Assembly: GCF_001552155.1 (NCBI RefSeq)
Contig: NZ_BCQQ01000034.1
Location: 1 to 55,941, forward strand
Direction: 5' to 3'
DNA: 55,941 nt
Source of the DNA: Actinomadura formosensis NBRC 14204
Lineage (GTDB): Bacteria > Actinomycetota > Actinomycetes > Streptosporangiales > Streptosporangiaceae
The notes beneath the pieces were generated by a model. The model saw only the letters and a list, made by a program, of their open reading frames with translations, was not told the origin of the DNA and ran no database searches. A program made the translations under genes and the position numbers. Position 1 is the stretch's first letter, and each line of letters starts with the position of its first letter. This document shows, in pieces, positions 52,784-55,941 of the stretch.

Positions 52784-53586
52784 TGCTGGTCTCCTGTCGG
52801 GGTGATGCCGGTGCGGGTGAAGACTCCGTGGCGGCCTTCGCCGGCGGCGAAGCGGGCGGCGCCGGCGACGCCCTCGGCCGCGACGATCGGGACACCGGCC
52901 GCTCCTTCGGCGCGCAGCGCCTCGGCCAGGGGGAGGTCCAGGCCCGCGTAGGTGGAGGCCCGGTCCGCCAGGACGCAGCCGAACGGGAAGGCCGCGATCT
53001 GCTCGGCCAGCTCACGGGCCGCCGCGACGGCCTGTCCGGGCTCGACGACCCGGTTGGCCAGGCCCATCGCCAGGGCCTCGTCGGCGTGCACGGGACGGCC
53101 GGTGAGGATGAGGTCGAGCGCGCGGCCGAGCCCGACGATGCGGGGCAGCCGGACCGTCCCGCCGTCGATGAGCGGCACGCCCCAGCGGCGGCAGAACACG
53201 CCCATCACCGCCTCGCGCTCCACGACCCGCAGGTCGGCCAGCAGCGCCAGTTCAAGGCCGCCCGCGACGGCGTGCCCGCTGATCGCGGCGATGAGCGGCT
53301 TGCTCAGCCCCATCCGGGTCGGCCCCATCGGGCCGGTTCCGCCTCCCTGCGGGTCGAGTTCGTGACTGCGTTCGGGGTCGCCGACCGCGGTGAGGTCGGC
53401 GCCTGCGCAGAACGTGCCACCGGCTCCCGCCAGGATCGCCACCCGCCGGCCGGGGTCGGCCTCGAATTCCTCGAACGCCGCCCGCAACTGCGCCGCCATG
53501 GCCCGGTCGACGGCGTTGCGCCGCTCGGGCCGGTCCATCCAGATCGTGGTGATCGATCCCTCGACCTCCACCCGCACGTCGCCCAT
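52780..53586 (-). CDS. Enoyl-CoA hydratase/isomerase family protein
   Basis: The 268-residue crotonase-fold protein has an oxyanion hole region AGGTFCAGADLTAVGD and the second loop AISGHAVAGGLELALLADLRV. It has a conserved Glu-like position (VVEREAVMG), and the second catalytic position is in the GGTVRLPRIVGLGRAL helix start. It hydrates or isomerises an enoyl-CoA. ATG follows GGAGGTAGCG. It is the first gene of the two-gene operon with the ligase; both are probably controlled by the PaaX-type protein at 53685. Confidence 0.92.
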   Translation of the reverse strand: MGDVRVEVEGSITTIWMDRPERRNAVDRAMAAQLRAAFEEFEADPGRRVAILAGAGGTFCAGADLTAVGDPERSHELDPQGGGTGPMGPTRMGLSKPLIAAISGHAVAGGLELALLADLRVVEREAVMGVFCRRWGVPLIDGGTVRLPRIVGLGRALDLILTGRPVHADEALAMGLANRVVEPGQAVAAARELAEQIAAFPFGCVLADRASTYAGLDLPLAEALRAEGAAGVPIVAAEGVAGAARFAAGEGRHGVFTRTGITPTGDQQ

Positions 53587-53642
53587 CGCTACCTCCGGCC
53601 TATCGCCGCCCGCGCGGCTCTACAGTGGGGACCGGAACCAGG

Positions 53643-53684
53643 TTGTAACGTGCCTTGGAAGATCCTGTCTAGGAGCTGTTACAA
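53643..53684. promoter_or_regulatory. Operator-like inverted repeat overlapping the PaaX-type gene start
   Basis: TTGTAAC (53643-53649) and GTTACAA (53678-53684) are perfect inverted copies separated by 28 nt. The second arm touches the start codon ATG 53685, and AGGAG (SD) lies between the arms. The same 98-bp gap holds the promoters of both directions, so the element is the likely operator. Confidence 0.7.
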
Positions 53685-54482
53685 ATGACCGAGCTGACGG
53701 CCCGCAAACTCCTGCTCGACCTGGCCACAGCCCGGCCCCGCACCCGCTACTCCATCGCCGCGCTGTGCCGGGCCGGACAGATCGTGGGGCTCAGCGCCCC
53801 CAGCATCCGCATGGCCGCCACGCGCCTGCACGACGAAGGCGTCCTGGACCGCGACGGCCGCGGCAGCTACACCCTGCACCCCGAGGCCCTGCTCACCTAC
53901 CCCCACGTCCGGGACTGGGCCGCCCGCCACACCACCCGCACCCCCTGGACCGGCACCTGGGCCGCCGTCGACAACTCCACCACCGCCCGCACCGACCGCG
54001 CCGTCCTGCGCCACCACGACCGCGCCGTGGACCTCCTCGGTTTCCGGCCCTGGCGCGGTGCCCTCCACATCCGGCCCGACAACCTCACCGGCGGCATCAC
54101 CGCCCTGCGCGACACCCTTCAAGCCACCGGCATGGCCCCCGGCGCCGCCGTCTTCGGCGTCCACGACCTCGACCCCGCCCACGACACCGAACTACGCGGC
54201 CTGTGGGACACCGCCGCACTCACCACCCGCCTCGACCAGACCACCGCCGCCCTCACCGCCAGCCTCGACCGCCTGCCCACCCTCACCGCCGAGGAGTTCG
54301 CCCACGAATCACTCCTGCTGGGCAGCCAGGCCATCGCCACGATCCTCCATGACCCCCTCCTGCCCGACGACCTGTGCGACCCCGAACCCCACCGCCGCCT
54401 CACCACCCTCGCCCAGACCTACCAAGACACCGCCCAAGCCATCTGGGCCCAACTCCTCAACCTCGAACCCGAGCGGCCCTGA
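53685..54482 (+). CDS. PaaX-family transcriptional repressor
   Basis: The 265-residue protein has an N-terminal winged-helix region (TARKLLLDLATARPRTRYSI, SIRMAATRLHDEGVLDRDG), a middle domain with the PaaX-like pattern TPWTGTWAAVDNS...RAVLRHHDRAVDLLGFRPWRGALHI, and a helical C terminus. PaaX proteins repress CoA-thioester pathways and are released by an acyl-CoA. The divergent ligase/hydratase operon and the inverted repeat around its own start support that role. It is slightly shorter than E. coli PaaX, and the ligand is not known. Confidence 0.82.
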   Translation: MTELTARKLLLDLATARPRTRYSIAALCRAGQIVGLSAPSIRMAATRLHDEGVLDRDGRGSYTLHPEALLTYPHVRDWAARHTTRTPWTGTWAAVDNSTTARTDRAVLRHHDRAVDLLGFRPWRGALHIRPDNLTGGITALRDTLQATGMAPGAAVFGVHDLDPAHDTELRGLWDTAALTTRLDQTTAALTASLDRLPTLTAEEFAHESLLLGSQAIATILHDPLLPDDLCDPEPHRRLTTLAQTYQDTAQAIWAQLLNLEPERP

Positions 54483-54567
54483 AGCCGTTCCACTCTGCCG
54501 GGGGTGTCGACGCGGCGAGTGGGCAAGCCGGTGACCACGGCCGTCGGCCCGTGCATGAACAGCCGGG

Positions 54568-55377
54568 CTATCCGCCCACCCTCAACGCGGCGCCCAGCCG
54601 GCGGATCGTCTCGACCTCGTCAGGATTTCCGGCATCATCGGCGGGCGCGTGCTCGGTGATGGCGGCTCCGACCACGTTGTCCAGCTGGGAGACCAGGTCA
54701 ATGAGCCGCTGCGGCCTGACCCCGTCCGGTTCGGGATAGCAGGTCGCACCGAACTCCGGCGGATCGAGAACATCGAGATCGATGTGCACGTAGAGCGGCC
54801 CGCTGAGGCCGTCAAGGACCTTCTCGAAGTCACTGACGCCGTGGCGACGGATGCCCGCCCGCTCGATGTAGTCCTCGATCTGCTCACGGACGTCGGGCTC
54901 GAACGCCCTCAGGCCCGCGAGGATCACCTGCTCCGGCGCCAGCGGCCGGTCGGGGACGAGCGGTGCCGGGCCCTCGCCGAGCAGCGTGCGCAGGATCATC
55001 CCGTGGAAGGAACCGGACGGCAGAGTTCGCGGGGTGTACAGGTCCGGGTGCGCGTCGATCCACAGGACCGTCAGCCGGTCGCCGTACCGGGCCCGTGCGG
55101 CCGACAGCGGCGCCAGGTCCACCGCGCATTCGCCGCCCACGGTGATCACCGCGTCGTCGATGCCGGCCAGGGCTTCCCTGGTGCGGCGCAGGTTCTCTGT
55201 GAGCACGTCCAGCCCGCGCACCCCGGCCTCGCGCCTGCCCTCGGTGTCGAGCACCGGCACCGTCACCAGCGCATCGGCCTGAATCGATTCTGCGGCACTT
55301 CGGGCACCGGGTATCAGCCGCCGGGCGTTCGGTGAGCCTGAACCTTGCCATTGCGGTACGCAAAGCACTGTCGCCAT
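54568..55377 (-). CDS. Arginase/ureohydrolase-family protein
   Basis: The 269-residue protein shows the ureohydrolase fold with DAHPD (about 107; WIDAHPDLYTP) and DLDVLDPPEF (about 197; HIDLDVLDP) metal motifs. The first motif reads GGECAVD (about 80) in place of GGDHS, so one usual Mn-binding His is missing. This variant is seen in actinobacterial relatives. It may hydrolyse a guanidino compound with altered metal use, or have a different substrate. ATG 55377 is used; longer upstream frames are non-coding. The SD is weak. Confidence 0.82.
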   Translation of the reverse strand: MATVLCVPQWQGSGSPNARRLIPGARSAAESIQADALVTVPVLDTEGRREAGVRGLDVLTENLRRTREALAGIDDAVITVGGECAVDLAPLSAARARYGDRLTVLWIDAHPDLYTPRTLPSGSFHGMILRTLLGEGPAPLVPDRPLAPEQVILAGLRAFEPDVREQIEDYIERAGIRRHGVSDFEKVLDGLSGPLYVHIDLDVLDPPEFGATCYPEPDGVRPQRLIDLVSQLDNVVGAAITEHAPADDAGNPDEVETIRRLGAALRVGG

Positions 55378-55590
55378 GGCCGCGACCCTAGGGCATGTTT
55401 CGAAGCCCGGCGCTTGGAACCACACGCGGCAGCGTGGGGGCTCACGTCCGCGGTGCCGGGCAGGCCGGGGCGCATAGCCGTCACCACGGCGATGCGCGGC
55501 GCTGGACGACGGCCAGTTCGACGCGCTGGTGGCGCACGAGCGGGCGCATCCGGAGGCCAGGCATACACGGCTGTTGTCGGTGTACCCGGC

Positions 55591-55617
55591 CGTGTCCGTC
55601 CACCGTGGACGGACACG
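55591..55617. repeat. 27-bp inverted repeat upstream of the last gene
   Basis: Two 13-bp arms (55591-55603 and 55605-55617) are perfect inverted copies around one base (C at 55604). It lies 46 nt before the ATG at 55663. It may be an operator, attenuator or bidirectional terminator; there is no T-tract. Confidence 0.6.
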
Positions 55618-55662
55618 CGTACGATCGCAGCTTGAGCGGGTCAGGTGGCCTCTGGGGGACGT

Positions 55663-55941
55663 ATGGCGATCGTGTTCGAGCTTGTCGTCAACTACGGGCA
55701 GGATCACGCAGCCGTTGAGAACGCCGGCCGCATCGTTGCCGCGCACCCTCCGCTGACCGCCGGGCCGCACCTCATCCGGCTGCACGAGCCACTGGTCACC
55801 ACCGTGCACGATGCCGCCGGCCGGCCCTACCTTGAGATGTCCGTCATCCCTGCCCAGGTGGGATGCAAGGTAGCGCTTGACGGGAATCGGCCTCAGCTGC
55901 GGCTGACGTCCGAAGAACTGAGCGAGCTGGGCGCCGGCCTC
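55663..55941 (+). CDS. Unknown protein, 3' end cut by window edge
   Basis: The first 93 codons are visible, starting MAIVFELVVNYGQDHAAVEN. The start ATG follows a G-rich SD (CTGGGGGACGT). The sequence continues with an alpha/beta pattern (GRIVAAHPPLTAGPHLIRLH, YLEMSVIPAQVG) and good third-position bias, so it is a real gene. No family is recognised. Confidence 0.7.
   Translation, partial: MAIVFELVVNYGQDHAAVENAGRIVAAHPPLTAGPHLIRLHEPLVTTVHDAAGRPYLEMSVIPAQVGCKVALDGNRPQLRLTSEELSELGAGL

Noticed and set aside
1..55941. tRNA, rRNA, IS element or integrase
   Set aside because: No tRNA-like or rRNA sequence, transposase motif or terminal repeats were recognised on reading; the accessory region shows no visible attachment site.

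Overview
The window is very G+C-rich, and its gene families point to a filamentous actinomycete, most likely a Streptosporangiales/Thermomonosporaceae-type organism. The supporting families are XRE regulators with DUF5753, a DUF397 protein, a mycothiol-dependent isomerase-type enzyme, a TROVE protein, a secreted tripeptidyl-aminopeptidase-like hydrolase and GTG/TTG starts coupled by 4-nt overlaps. The taxonomic placement is inference.

Layout. 1-8.1 kb: LysR regulator (cut by the left edge), an orphan histidine kinase, a cNMP-binding/cyclase-like protein, a DUF5753/DUF397 regulator pair and a secreted alpha/beta-hydrolase. 8.1-12.4 kb: a beta-helix protein fused to two CbxX-type AAA+ ATPases, coupled to a DinB/maleylpyruvate-isomerase-like protein, then alkB with a LexA-type SOS box. 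12.6-23.2 kb: an accessory stretch with three more XRE regulators (DUF5753, ImmA/IrrE, TPR), two short operons of unknown genes, a visibly lower-G+C PLD-SF2 helicase-DUF3427 protein (candidate defence gene) and a glycosidase-fold protein. 23.3-28.1 kb: NTF2-like, DUF1214-like, SDR and sulfotransferase genes behind two KstR-type palindromes, then a methyltransferase. 28.2-37.5 kb: SRPBCC protein, universal stress protein, AftA-like and GT2/TagF-like cell-wall glycosyltransferases, a SHOCT membrane protein and pncB.

37.9-47.4 kb holds the most coherent system: nine tightly packed plus-strand genes that look like a complete cytoplasmic sulfur-oxidation module. They encode an MBL-rhodanese protein, sulfide:quinone oxidoreductase, a fused FeS/NrfD subunit, a molybdopterin catalytic subunit (SoeA/Psr-like), a TorD-like chaperone, DsrE2, TusA and two DUF202 membrane proteins. 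A 14-bp perfect palindrome lies just upstream. The likely logic is sulfide to persulfide (SQR), sulfur carriage by rhodanese/TusA/DsrE2, and electron transfer to the quinone pool by the molybdoenzyme.

47.5-55.9 kb: a small membrane protein, a TROVE (Ro60-like) protein followed by strong hairpins, a frameshifted remnant of the membrane protein, a KdpE-like response regulator, an acyl-CoA ligase/enoyl-CoA hydratase operon divergent from a PaaX-type repressor with an obvious operator, an arginase-family protein, and an unknown gene cut by the right edge.
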